Assembly (NCBI RefSeq): GCF_026151205.1
Contig: NC_087072.1
Coordinates: 722,875 to 786,874 of the forward strand
Length of the DNA: 64,000 nt
Direction of reading: 5' to 3'
Source of the DNA: Bolinopsis microptera
Taxonomy: Eukaryota > Ctenophora > Tentaculata > Lobata > Bolinopsidae
Shown: positions 50,342 through 60,960 of the stretch, piece by piece
Numbering within the stretch: position 1 is the stretch's first letter
Layout of the letters: the number at the start of each line of letters is the position of its first letter
Program-made: the position numbers and the translations under genes
The notes under the pieces: model-generated
The model's database searches: none
Seen by the model: the letters and a program-made list of their open reading frames with translations, nothing else
Told to the model about the DNA's origin: nothing

Positions 50342-53300
50342 CTAGTAAGGGGAAAAGTGGTCGATTTAAGGGTTCCGTTGGATTTGAATGTTCACAAGGA
50401 TTTCTCAACGGAATATGGTAGTTAGGACCCCTACGAACATAATTAGACTTGTTGCCAATTTTGTATCTCAACAGAAACACCACTTTTACCACTTTTTACC
50501 ACCTTTGTACCACCTTTCTGGTTTGCCAAATATCTTTAGTTGTGAACGTCGTAGAAGGCTGCAAATTAACCTAGAATGTTTATCTTATCAAGGAGTAAAA
50601 CTTTTGTATGAAAAATTGTTACATTGGACAATCAGCTAATTGGATAATTACCAATTAGTTAATCACCAAAAAAAGTGAAAATTTTTTATTGGCTCAAAAT
50701 GATTGAAATCGTTTGAAACACGGAGAAATGTAGTTTTTAGAAAAACTTCAAAAATTTTTCACTTACAATTTTTTTTCGAGACTTGGAAAAAAGTTTGAAA
50801 ATTTGAAAATATATTATTCCGCCAAAAGTGATCGAATTGCATGAAACGTGGATAAAAATGCTTTGCAGAAAAACTTCGAAGATTTTTAGATTGGGGAATA
50901 CTAAAATCATCAATATTTGAAGTTGGAGTTCAGTAAATCTCGACATATTTTATTAATTAGGAATGGCTTAGCGGAAAGGGCTGAACCTGAAAAAGGTTAA
51001 CCACACAATATTAGAGTTTCATAACTAATTACAATACAGCTTTATCAAATTCCAAATAAAGAAACAGCACAAAAGGACCATTTAAGATCGAACCGATTTT
51101 ACCTGCTGTACTATCATTTTATTGATTTCAATGATCAAAACCTCTGTACCGTCAATCTTGCCAATCTATACCGGGTATCTGAATGTACCGGACCTCTTAT
51201 TTACTTCTATAATTAGACACAGTTGTGCAAGAAATGCGATTTCTCACAGGGGTTTCTTTTAACTGTGCACTTTTTGTCACTCTCGCAAGAGGCCCGGTAT
51301 TATAGGGGGGGTATAGGAAGCGAGTGTAAATCTACCTTTCATCATCCACTGTGGCTTTTTTGCCTTGTGAATGCGCATGCCGCTTCGTTTGCTATGCCAG
51401 AATCCAGATACCTCAAATAACCCTCATATCTCATTGCCAGGGTCGGGATAGAGCTGGAGATAGCATCGAGAGGTTGCTAGAAATAGCTAGATTTAGAGTA
51501 AACTGGTGGTAGCTAGGTGGTGCTAGCATGGATGTAGCAGAACGTAGCTACACGGGGTTTCATTGGAGTTGGTTATTTTAATGGCCAAAGAGTGCCGGAA
51601 CTAAAGTTACTTAAGATTGCAGTTGAGGGGCACTCCTGGGGCAGTGTAAACCACGGTGTAATCAGGGATACAGAGCTACAGTGCAGGAGTACTGCAAAAG
51701 AACAGTGCAAGTGATACAGTCTGCAACAGTAAAACGCCGAAGAAGGAGATTAGATTGCGGCTGCAGAGGAGGAGAGGAGCTGGAACCTGATTGTGTTTGT
51801 GTTGAAAGAAGAGGAGGAAGAAGAGTTTCCTGCTCTAGTAACTGCATTTTTTGGAAGAGGTGGGGTGAGAACTTATTTTCAAGCGACAAGGGTGGGCTGG
51901 AAGCAACCAGGTACAGCTATCCGACCTATTAAGATCACCGTCCTGAGCTTAACAGCCTTTCATCAGAATCTGATGAAAACAGAGAGACTGACCCACCCTT
52001 TTTAGATACAACGAAACCCTTTATATAAATCGACTTTTCCGCATGAATTACTTCATGGTATCTTCTTATCAAGGCTACAGACCTTGCCGTACCGGATTTA
52101 TTGATCAAAGTGAGTCTCTTTAGCCCTCTTCTTCATCATGTAGTACGTTCTGCTACCTCCATTTTAGCACCACCCAGCTTCCATCAGTTCACTCTAAGTC
52201 TAGCTTCTTCGGCGTTTTACTGTTGCAGACTGTATCACTTGCACTGTTCTTTTGCAGTACTCCTGCACTGTAGCTCTGTGTCCCTGACCACACCGTGGTT
52301 TACACTGCCCCTCAACTGCAATCTTAAGTAACTTTAGTTCCGGCACTCTTTGGCCATTAAAATAACCAACTCCAATGAAACCCCGTGTAGCTACGTTCTG
52401 CTACATCCATGCTAGCACCACCTAGCTACCACCAGTTTACTCTAAATCTAGCTATTTCTAGCAACCTCTCGATGCTATCTCCAGCTCTATCCCGACCCTG
52501 GCAATATGATATGAGGGTTATTTGAGGTATCTGGATTCTGGCATAGCAAACGAAGCGGCATGCGCATTCACAAGGCAAAAAAGCCACAGTGGATGATGAA
52601 AGGTAGATTTACACTCGCTTCCTATACCCCCCCTATAATACCGGGCCTCTTGCGAGAGTGACAAAAAGTGCACAGTTAAAAGAAACCCCTGTGAGAAATC
52701 GCATTTCTTGCACAACTGTGTCTAATTATAGAAGTAAATAAGAGGTCCGGTACATTCAGATACCCGGTATAGATTGGCAAGATTGACGGTACAGAGGTTT
52801 TGATCATTGAAATCAATAAAATGATAGTACAGCAGGTAAAATCGGTTCGATCTTAAATGGTCCTTTTGTGCTGTTTCTTTATTTGGAATTTGATAAAGCT
52901 GTATTGTAATTAGTTATGAAACTCTAATATTGTGTGGTTAACCTTTTTCAGGTTCAGCCCTTTCCGCTAAGCCATTCCTAATTAATAAAATATGTCGAGA
53001 TTTACTGAACTCCAACTTCAAATATTGATGATTTTAGTATTCCCCAATCTAAAAATCTTCGAAGTTTTTCTGCAAAGCATTTTTATCCACGTTTCATGCA
53101 ATTCGATCACTTTTGGCGGAATAATATATTTTCAAATTTTCAAACTTTTTTCCAAGTCTCGAAAAAAAATTGTAAGTGAAAAATTTTTGAAGTTTTTCTA
53201 AAAACTACATTTCTCCGTGTTTCAAACGATTTCAATCATTTTGAGCCAATAAAAAATTTTCACTTTTTTTGGTGATTAACTAATTGGTAATTATCCAATT

Positions 53301-53587
53301 AGCTGATTGTCCAATGTAACAATTTTTCATACAAAAGTTTTACTCCTTGATAAGATAAACATTCTAGGTTAATTTGCAGCCTTCTACGACGTTCACAACT
53401 AAAGATATTTGGCAAACCAGAAAGGTGGTACAAAGGTGGTAAAAAGTGGTAAAAGTGGTGTTTCTGTTGAGATACAAAATTGGCAACAAGTCTAATTATG
53501 TTCGTAGGGGTCCTAACTACCATATTCCGTTGAGAAATCCTTGTGAACATTCAAATCCAACGGAATGCCACTTTTCCCCTTACTATA
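50342..53587. mobile_element. Fold-back (long inverted repeat) element
   Basis: The left arm runs from about 50342 to 51742 and the right arm from about 52207 to 53587. They are near-identical over about 1.37 kb, with a few substitutions and an 11-bp insertion in the left arm (cactcctgggg, about 51630). A non-coding spacer of about 460 bp separates them. The ends are agtaaggggaaaagtgg and its complement, preceded by tac(t) and followed by atac, which may be a 3-4-bp target duplication. All ORFs in the arms occur in mirrored pairs and have no family marks. No transposase is seen, so it is probably a non-autonomous DNA transposon of fold-back type. Confidence 0.8.
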
Positions 53588-53858
53588 CGTTTCTTCAAAC
53601 ATTTCAACCTTCATCGTAACTTTCTACGGTATGGTTCTGAAAACGATCCTTTAGGGTTAGACGAGTTCCTGCTAGTCTAATATAATACATAAAGTGATAC
53701 ATGATCCATAAATCTCCTAATTCTGTCTTCTTGGATCTCCCTTATAGAAATTGAGATCTGTATATTCTCTCACATCTTGTGAAATAAAACTATCTTCATT
53801 AGTGAAACAAAAATCAATTAATAACAACTCAAATTATGTACATAAATATGGATAGATC

Positions 53859-53864
53859 TTTATT
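53859..53864 (-). terminator. Candidate poly(A) signal for the SLC7-like gene
   Basis: AATAAA on the - strand about 300 bp downstream of the transporter stop. It is the expected motif at a plausible distance, but the region is AT-rich, so a chance match is possible. Confidence 0.35.
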
Positions 53865-54165
53865 CATTCCACACAAGCCCCTATTTCTGTTCATCCCGCA
53901 GAAAAAGGAGAATCCTCAAAAGTAGACTAAATTTGTCGTTCTTAAGGTAAATGGAATGGAAAATGGTCTCGAAAAGTCGAAAAATTTGACTAAAGTTGTT
54001 GTAGACTAACAATTTGCGAAATTTGTTACTAACATTATGGTAACCAAAATTATGGTAACCAAATTTATTGGCCCTAAGAGAAAGTATCAATTTTCTGCTC
54101 AAATTACGCGTGAAAATTCCCAGTACAATATGTGTAAATAATCAAACTAAAATGATTAACAAAGA

Positions 54166-54726
54166 TTATCTGACAGAACTTTCGCCTGTGTCGTCCAACT
54201 TAATCTCCTTCAAACTCAACCGTTTCTGCTTCTCCGCGGTGATCTTGGAGAAGAAGATCCCGTACCCGAAGTAGATTATGAGCCCGACAATGCAGTAGAT
54301 AACCAGCTGTTTCAAGGCTACCACCTCCAGATGAAAGAGAAGCAGGAGGTTTACAAAGACTGAGAACCCCTGAACAAACGGTTTACCCGGACTTTTAAAA
54401 GACAGTGTCCCGTCCTCCTCTTGTGCCTTTAAAGGAATCTTGCATCTGATGAGAGTGAGACTGACTATCATGATGATAGCAAGGACCACCTCTGAAACAA
54501 TCACTGCAGTGGACTGTTCGAGGAATGCAGTGAGGAATGCCAACACGATGGTGGCCAGCAGGAAGACACACATGAAGATGATGAAGAGATGTTTTCTGGC
54601 GTGAGTCTTCTCTGCGGTCAGTGGAGTTTCCTCGGTTTCTTCCATATCTGGGTCCGTTAGGTCGTAGGAGAGGATCATTACTGCTAACGCTGTGATCACA
54701 AACACTGTCAGGGTTCCACCCGAGAT
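54166..54726 (-). CDS. SLC7 CAT-like exon 5 and stop
   Basis: The acceptor is cctctccag. The exon starts ISGGTLTVFVITALAVMILS and ends LKEIKLDDTGESSVR before the stop at 54166-54168. It encodes a hydrophilic loop (TDPDMEETEETPLTAEKTHA) and about four membrane helices, as in the C-terminal domain of CATs. Confidence 0.88.
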   Translation of the reverse strand: MSGGTLTVFVITALAVMILSYDLTDPDMEETEETPLTAEKTHARKHLFIIFMCVFLLATIVLAFLTAFLEQSTAVIVSEVVLAIIMIVSLTLIRCKIPLKAQEEDGTLSFKSPGKPFVQGFSVFVNLLLLFHLEVVALKQLVIYCIVGLIIYFGYGIFFSKITAEKQKRLSLKEIKLDDTGESSVR

Positions 54727-57700
54727 CTGGAGAGGTTTAGGTTAGTTTCAATATCTTAAAATATAGTGGCAATCAATAATCAATATCCATCATGTTTATA
54801 GAAATATGGATCATGGACGGAAATATTCTATGGTCAAAAATCAAGATTACAACTAAGATAAAATCATCTTATTATCTTTTAAACAACTCTAAAGTAACCT
54901 AAAGTAAACAACTCACCATATGACTGAGGGTATCGAACTCGTACACGATACTGGACAGTATCCCCACCACGCTGCACACCACCACATTCCACATGGGCAC
55001 CAACCTAGTAACCTAGTAACCTAGTAACCTAGTAACCTAGTAACCTAGTAACCTAGTAACTCACCATATGACTGAGGGTATCGAACTCGTACACGATACT
55101 GGACAGTATCCCCACCACACTGCACACCACCACATTCCACATGGGTACCAACCTAGTAACCTAGTTACCTAGTAACCTAGTAACCTAGTAACCTAGTTAA
55201 CCTAGTAACTCACCATATGACTGAGTGTATCAAACTCGTACACGATACTGGACAGTATCCCCACCACGCTGCACACCACCACGTTCCACATGGGCACCAA
55301 CCTAGTAACCTAGTTACCTAGTAACCTAGTAACCTAGTAACCTAGTTAACCTAGTAACTCACCATGTGACTGAGGGTATCGAACTCGTACACGATACTGG
55401 ACAGTATCCCCACCACGCTGCACACCACCACGTTCCACATGGGCACCTGAGTCCTCTTGTAGACACTGTTCAGGAAGGGGAACAGCAGGCCGTCCTCCGC
55501 CACGGAGTACACTACGCGGACTACTGTAGTTACAGTGCAGAGTCCGCACGAGAATACTGTGAAGATCAGCCCCGCTGTTACTACGTACTGTGGTAGTGTC
55601 AGTCCTGGGGGAGACAGGTTCAGTTACCATGGTAACTCTGTAAGTCACATGTCAGTCCTGAGGGAGACAGGTTCAGTTACCATGGTAACTCTGAGGGAGA
55701 CAGGTTCAGTTACCATGGTTACTCTGTAAGTCACATGTCAGTCCTGGGGGAGACAGGTTCAGTTACCATGGTTACTCTGTAATTCACATGTCAGTCCTGG
55801 GGGAGACAGGTTCAGTTACCATGGTTACTCTGTAATTCACATGTCAGTCCTGGGGGAGACAGGTTCAGTTACCATGGTTACTCTGTAATTCACATGTCAG
55901 TCCTGGGGGAGACAGGTTCAGTTACCATGGTTACTCTGTAATTCACATGTCAGTCCTGGGGGAGACAGGTTCAGTTACCATGGTTACTCTGTAATTCACA
56001 TGTCAGTCCTGAGGGAGACAGGTCCAGTTACCATGGTTACTCTGTAATTCACATATTGGGACAGTGTTTCCAATGGAATATTTGAGTCTGCAGGTTCAAG
56101 GTTGGTGATGTATTTCTAGTGTGTAATGTGTATACTTATTACTTATATAGAGATAAGCTTACCTTTACGTTTGAGAGATCCAATAAGACCTGTGTTTCCC
56201 CCGACCTCATACCACGGTTCAATGAAAGCGATGGAGAAAGCTGTTACCACGTACAGAACCAGCACTATCAGGAAGGAGCCCATGGTAGCCCGAGGGAGAT
56301 CCCGTTTAGGGTCCACGGACTCCTCCGCTAGAGTCACAACTGACTCCAACCCCACGAATGCGAAGAAAGCAGTCCCCGCTCCCGTCATGATGCCGCTGAA
56401 CCCGAACGGAGCGAACCCCGTCCTGCCGTCCGCTGGATTAACCACTCTGGAGAGGTTAGCAACATCTCCGTTCACCAGCGCCACTATGTTGAAGGTTAGC
56501 AGAGATATCGCAGAGACCCCAGCTATGGCAATGTTGAGATAGGACACTGTCTTTATTCCTGCCATGTTGATAGCCATGAAGAGGAGCATGATACCAATAG
56601 CGATCAGATCTGTGTGTAGCAACCAGTCAGGAAAGTTTGAGCTCTGCCATTCTTGGACAGTCCCATTAATGAGGAACTTGTCGATGTTGTCAGACAGTCC
56701 CAGGGTTAACATTGGGGCCTGAATGATCAGCTCTCCGATCAGGAAGAAACCGGAGATGGCAGCTGCGAGTTCTCCCATTGAGAAGTAAGTGTAAACGTAG
56801 GAGGAACCAGTGCAGGAGTACCTGATGTTAAAATATTGTGAGGATTCATGTGACCTAGTAACCTGGTAACTTAGCAACCTAGTAACCTAGTATTTAGTAA
56901 CCTAGTAACTTAGTAACCTAGTAACTCAGTAACCTAGTAACCTAGTAACTATGAAGAAGTAAGTATAAACGTATGAGGAACCAGTACACATGCAGGAGTA
57001 CCTGATGTTAAAATATTGTGAGGAGTCATGTGACCTAGTAACCTAGTAACCTAGTAACTTAGCAACCTAGTAACCTAGTATTTAGTAACCTAGTAACTTA
57101 GCAACCTAGTAACCTAGTATTTAGTAACCTAGTAACTTAGTAACCTAGTAACTCAGTAACCTAGTAACCTAGTAACTATGAAGAAGTAAGTATAAACGTA
57201 GGAGGACCCAGTGCAGGAGTACCTGATGTTAAAATATTGTGAGGAGTCATGTGACCTAGTAACCTAGTTACTCAGTAACCTAGTAACTTAGTAACCTAGT
57301 AACCTAGTAACCTAGTAACCTAGTAACCTAGTAACCTAGTAACTATGAAAGTATGAAGAAGTAAGTATAAACGTAGGAGGACCCAGTGCACATGCAGGAG
57401 TACCTGATGTTAAAATATTGTGAGGAGTCATGTGACCTGCTCGAACAGCTTTAGTCAAGTTTAAAATATAGTACAGAATGGGACAGAATATAATAGATAA
57501 ATATACTGTACTAGCATATGATAAAAAGTTTCGCCGATTTCATTATAATTTCAAGTTAAATGTAAGATCTGAGTTGTTGTTTCTTCAAACGCTTACCTGG
57601 CAGCAAGATCACTGTAGCATAACACGGACAAGGCAGCAGCTAGACCGGATATCAGATAGCTGATACACGTGGCAGGTCCTGCCATTGACTGCACAATCGC

Positions 57701-58027
57701 CGGGGTTATCACAAATATCCCTGCAAAATGATTTGAATCACTCAATTGAGCAACACCTTTAGTAACCTAGTAACTCAGTAACCTAGCAACACCTTGTTCA
57801 TGAGCAGGAAACATTTATTTTACATTTCACGGATCACCTTTTATTTATTTACATATCACTTCCTGTTTAAGTAAGTGGTAAGTACCTGCTCCAAGCATGT
57901 GGGCAATGCCCTGAACAATAAGTGGGAACAGAGTCAGACATCTCTTGAGCTCTGTCTTTCCTCCTGTGTCTAACTTCACTTGGAACAGTCTCTCTAGTAT
58001 ACCAGGTGCTCTGAAGTTGTAACCCAT
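54166..58027 (-). CDS. Cationic amino-acid transporter-like protein (SLC7, CAT family), five exons
   Basis: Exons on the - strand, 5' to 3', are 58027-57886, 57720-57597, 56821-56163, 55604-55363 and 54726-54166. All junctions are GT-AG, and the lengths sum to 1728 nt, an exact 576-codon frame (575 residues). The ATG at 58027 follows an in-frame TGA 9 nt upstream. Family marks are KTELKRCLT near the N-terminus, the unwound helix 1 GIAHMLGAG followed by IFVITP, and AGPATCISYLISGLAAALS then CYSDLAAR in helix 2. Exon 3 gives FFAFVGLESVVTLAEESVDP with KRDLP, and exon 4 gives VRVVYSVAEDGLLFPFLN; both are hallmark CAT segments. A long loop and further membrane segments form the C-terminal part. The length is slightly below vertebrate CATs (about 620-660). 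A plasma-membrane amino-acid carrier is likely. The substrate is not certain, because CAT4-like members differ. A possible poly(A) signal lies about 300 bp past the stop. Confidence 0.9.
54910..55447 (-). repeat. About 148-bp array spanning the SLC7 exon 4 donor
   Basis: Four copies start at 54910, 55059, 55207 and 55356 (the last is the real exon end). Each has 84-85 bp of exon 4 end, the donor gtgagtt, and CCTAGTAA-type filler. Reading past the donor gives V-S-Y-stop. Confidence 0.95.
55363..55604 (-). CDS. SLC7 CAT-like exon 4
   Basis: The acceptor is gtctcccccag and the donor is CACATG|gtgagt. The exon encodes LTLPQYVVTAGLIFTVFSCG, VRVVYSVAEDGLLFPFLN and VYEFDTLSHM. Both ends are in tandem arrays: about eight acceptor copies upstream and three extra donor copies downstream. 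Confidence 0.9.
55605..56060 (-). repeat. 54-bp array spanning the SLC7 exon 4 acceptor
   Basis: About eight copies of a 54-bp unit. On the - strand each has ctgtctcccccag (or ctccctcag) followed by the exon start GACTGACA. Each also has a GTTACCATGGTTAC-type palindrome-like motif. Confidence 0.93.
56163..56821 (-). CDS. SLC7 CAT-like exon 3
   Basis: The acceptor is aacatcag and the donor is CGTAAAG|gtaagc. This largest exon (659 nt) encodes about six membrane segments, including FMAINMAGIKTVSYLNIA and TAFFAFVGLESVVTLAEESV. Its first about 38 nt with the acceptor are repeated three more times upstream of it (56951-57436). Confidence 0.9.
56782..57436 (-). repeat. Array spanning the SLC7 exon 3 acceptor
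   Basis: Four copies: the real one at about 56782-56857, then about 56949-57034, 57178-57255 and 57354-57436. Each has about 38-44 bp of exon 3 start, the acceptor taacatcag, and a branch-side segment. CCTAGTAA filler lies between the copies. Confidence 0.93.
57597..57720 (-). CDS. SLC7 CAT-like exon 2
   Basis: The acceptor is attttgcag and the donor is GCCAG|gtaagc. The exon encodes IFVITPAIVQSMAGPATCIS and SGLAAALSVLCYSDLAA, that is, the end of helix 1 and helix 2 of the transporter. It ends in phase 2. Confidence 0.88.
57886..58027 (-). CDS. SLC7 CAT-like exon 1
   Basis: Start ATG at 58027. The exon encodes MGYNFRAPGILERLFQVKLD, then KTELKRCLTLFPLIVQGIAH and MLGAG. The donor is GAGCAG|gtactt, in phase 1. 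The GAG triplet of the substrate site is split from the next exon. Confidence 0.88.
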
Positions 58028-58796
58028 TCCTGATCAGAAGGATCGTTAAACCTTCATTGCAAACGCTTATATATAACTATGTCGCAATAAATATTTGTTC
58101 ATTTGTACGGAAGTTGCCGTTCAGATGATGAGGAGTTGAGGGTCATGGGGATTGTCTCATCCCCCCCCCTCCCCCCCCCCCCCCCCCCCCCTCCGCACTG
58201 TTTGAACATGGAGCTTGTCTCGACTTTCTCGACAAGAGTTAAGTAGCTTGTCAGTTTCATGTTTCATGTCTCTTGGTATCATGCAGTATTTAAGAGATCA
58301 GGAAATAATCGTCGACGTAACCAAAATTTCACAAATTCTCGTATTGCTAGATTTCAATCCTGAAAGCAAATTTCCCGAAAATTTCCCAAGGGCCCACAAT
58401 CTACATGCCTTTCTGGAACCACACTTATTTCGCAGAAGCTGCTGGCAGGCCTTTATATATGCATCAAAACTCATATTGTTTGAATCGTTCTTTTAATTGA
58501 TCTCTATTCTTCGCCTGCCGAGTGCAGATAGATTCATGAAAGAAAAGCGACGGTAAGAAAAATCTGGGGAATGTAAAGAGCCAAACTTTCAACGTTATTT
58601 TCACCTATGATTTTATAATGGAGTGAAACCACAATACAACTTGAAAGACGACCTGACGCCACAAGCTGTATCAATAGATCGAAACAAAACCAGCCAGCTT
58701 GAAGATGAAATGTCAAAACTCAAAACACAGATTAATAAAGATTTTATTGTTCTGCACTAACTGGAACACAATGAGAGTGAGCAGCTGGTTGCGCAA
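58028..58796. other. Upstream region of the SLC7-like gene
   Basis: It contains poly-C runs (58159-58192) and ordinary AT-rich DNA. An ORF at 58215-58496 (+) has no recognisable family. The promoter should lie here, but no core element can be named with confidence. Confidence 0.45.
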
Positions 58797-59014
58797 GCTA
58801 ACAACACGCCTCACAACACGCCTAACAACACGCCTAACAACACGCCTCACAACACGCCTAGCAACACGCCTACCAACACGCCTAACAACACGCCTAACAA
58901 CACGCCTAACAACACGCCTAACAACACGCCTAACAACACGCCTAACAACACGCCTAACAACACGCCTAACAACACGCCTAACAACACGCCTAACAACACG
59001 CCTAACAACACGCT
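58797..59014. repeat. 12-bp tandem array
   Basis: About 18 copies of cctaacaacacg. Because 12 is a multiple of 3, both strands give artefact ORFs (TTRL and RRVV periodic peptides). Confidence 0.93.
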
Positions 59015-59099
59015 TCAAACCGAGTACTGAGGTTCACACAATGTAAAGATATTATAACAAGAGAATAAAACAAAGGGTTACGCGCCATGAAGGGAACAC

Positions 59100-60326
59100 G
59101 GTAGCGCTGTAAGATTAAGTGTGGCGCTTTAAGATTGAGTGTAGCGCTTTAAGATAGAGTGTAGCGCTGTAAGATAGAGAGTAGCGCTTTAAGATTGAGT
59201 GTAGCGCTTTAAGATAGAGTGTAGCGCATTAAGATTGAGTGTACCGCTTTAAGATTGAGTGTAGCGCTGTAAGATTGAGTGTAGCGCTTTAAGATAGAGT
59301 GTAGCGCTGTAAGATAGAGAGTAGCGCTTTAAGATTGAGTGTAGCCCTTTAAGATAGAGTGTAGCGCTGTAAGATAGAGAGTAGCGCTTTAAGATTGAGT
59401 GTAGCCCTTTAAGATAGAGTGTAGCGCTGTAAGATAGAGTGTAGCGCTTTAGGATTGAGTGTAGCGCTGTAAGATTGAGTGTAGCGCTGTAAGATTGAGT
59501 GTAGCGCTTTAAGATTGAGTGTAGCGCTTTAAGATTGAGTGTAGCGCTTTAAGATTGAGTGTAGCGCTTTAAGATTGAGTGTAGCGCTGTAAGATAGAGT
59601 GTAGCGCTTTAAGATCGAGTGTAGCGCTTTAAGATCGAGTGTAGCGCTTTAAGATTGAGTGTACCGCTTTAAGATTGAGTGTAGCGCTGTAAGATTGAGT
59701 GTAGCGCTTTAAGATTGGGTGTAGCGCTGTAAGATTGAGTGTAGCGCTTTAAGATTGAGTGTAGCGCATTAAGATTGAGTGTAGCGCTTTAAGATTGAGT
59801 GTAGCGCTGTAAGATTGAGTGTAGCGCTGTAAGATAGAGTGTAGCGCTTTAGGATCGAGTGTAGCGCTTTAAGATTGAGTGTACCGCTTTAAGATTGGGT
59901 GTAGCGCTTTAAGATTGAGTGTAGTGCATTAAGATTGAGTGTAGCACTTTAGGATCGAGTGTAGCGCTTTAAGATTGAGTGTAGCGCTTTAAGATTGAGT
60001 GTAGCGCTTTAAGATTGAGTGTAGCGCTTTAAGATTGAGTGTAGCGCTTTAAGATAGAGTGTAGCGCTTTAAGATTGAGTGTAGCGCTTTAAGATTGAGT
60101 GTAGCGCTTTAAGATTGAGTGTAGCGCTTTAAGATTGAGTGTAGCGCTTTAAGATTGAGTGTATCGCTGTAAGATTGAGTGCTAAGATTGAGTGTAGCGC
60201 ATTAAGATAGAATGTAGCGCATTGAGTTTAAGATAGTGTAGGTAGCGCTTTAAGATAGATTGAGTGTAGCGCTTTAAGATTTAGTGTAGCGCTTTAAGAT
60301 AGAGTGTAGCGCTTTAAGATAGATTG
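59100..60326. repeat. 20-bp tandem array
   Basis: About 60 copies of tgtagcgctttaagattgag with variants (gctgt, agatag, accgc, gcatt). The unit carries AGCGCT. Confidence 0.95.
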
Positions 60327-60539
60327 TTAAGAGTGACGTAATTTATGAAAACAAGCTTACATAAACGTAATTAACGGGTCGCCTCGAGGTTTCCACAAGC
60401 ACATGACTACATCAATCTTTGTTTGTTTACAATACCCTATATCGTATCGGTAAATGATCCAAATCAAGGGTATTCCGGTATTTATTAGAAACTACAGAGC
60501 GTGTCGAACTAGTACCACATTTAAATTATACCACACCAA

Positions 60540-60605
60540 ACCGGGGTTACCGGGGTTACCGGGGTTACCGGGGTTACCGGGGTTACCGGGGTTACCGGGG
60601 TTACA
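60540..60605. repeat. 9-bp tandem array
   Basis: Seven copies of ggggttacc. It produces an LPG-repeat frame with no other coding support. Confidence 0.9.
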
Positions 60606-60701
60606 TAAGTCTACTGTAATATTACTGTTAAAAGGTATTACAATATCCCCGTCTACATGGGGCCAAAAGCATAACTAAACTAAAGTAGTAGTAGTAGTAG
60701 T

Positions 60702-60960
60702 TAATACCATGTATAGTGTATACAGTGCATAACCATGTATAGTGTATACAGTGCATAACCATGTATAGTGTATACAGTGTATAACAGTGTACTGTATAGC
60801 ACTGTGTTATAACAACTACTACAACTCAGAATCGGACACACCTGCTGAGAGAGAAGACAACAAGGCCACGTAATATACAGAATACAATAGATGTGGATTC
60901 TGTGGATTCTGTGGATTCTGTGGATTCTGTGGATTTTGTGGATTCTGTGGTATTTGTACA
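60702..60960. repeat. Two short arrays
   Basis: Three copies of about 26-27 bp around accatgtatagtgtatacag (60706-60785), and seven copies of tggattctg (60895-60952). Confidence 0.88.

Noticed and set aside
50388-53550. Mirrored ORFs of 65-83 codons in the fold-back arms
   Set aside because: Each appears twice because the arms are inverted copies. The composition is not protein-like, and there are no motifs.
58215-58496. 93-codon + strand ORF upstream of the SLC7-like gene
   Set aside because: It has no recognisable domain, splice partner or repeat evidence. Coding status is undecided but unsupported.
58699-59046. ORFs with TTRL or RRVV repeats on both strands
   Set aside because: A 12-bp repeat keeps frame automatically. 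Both strands are equally open, and there is no other coding support.
60454-60678. Collagen-like LPG repeat ORF
   Set aside because: It is produced by seven copies of a 9-bp unit, with no Gly-X-Y domain beyond it.
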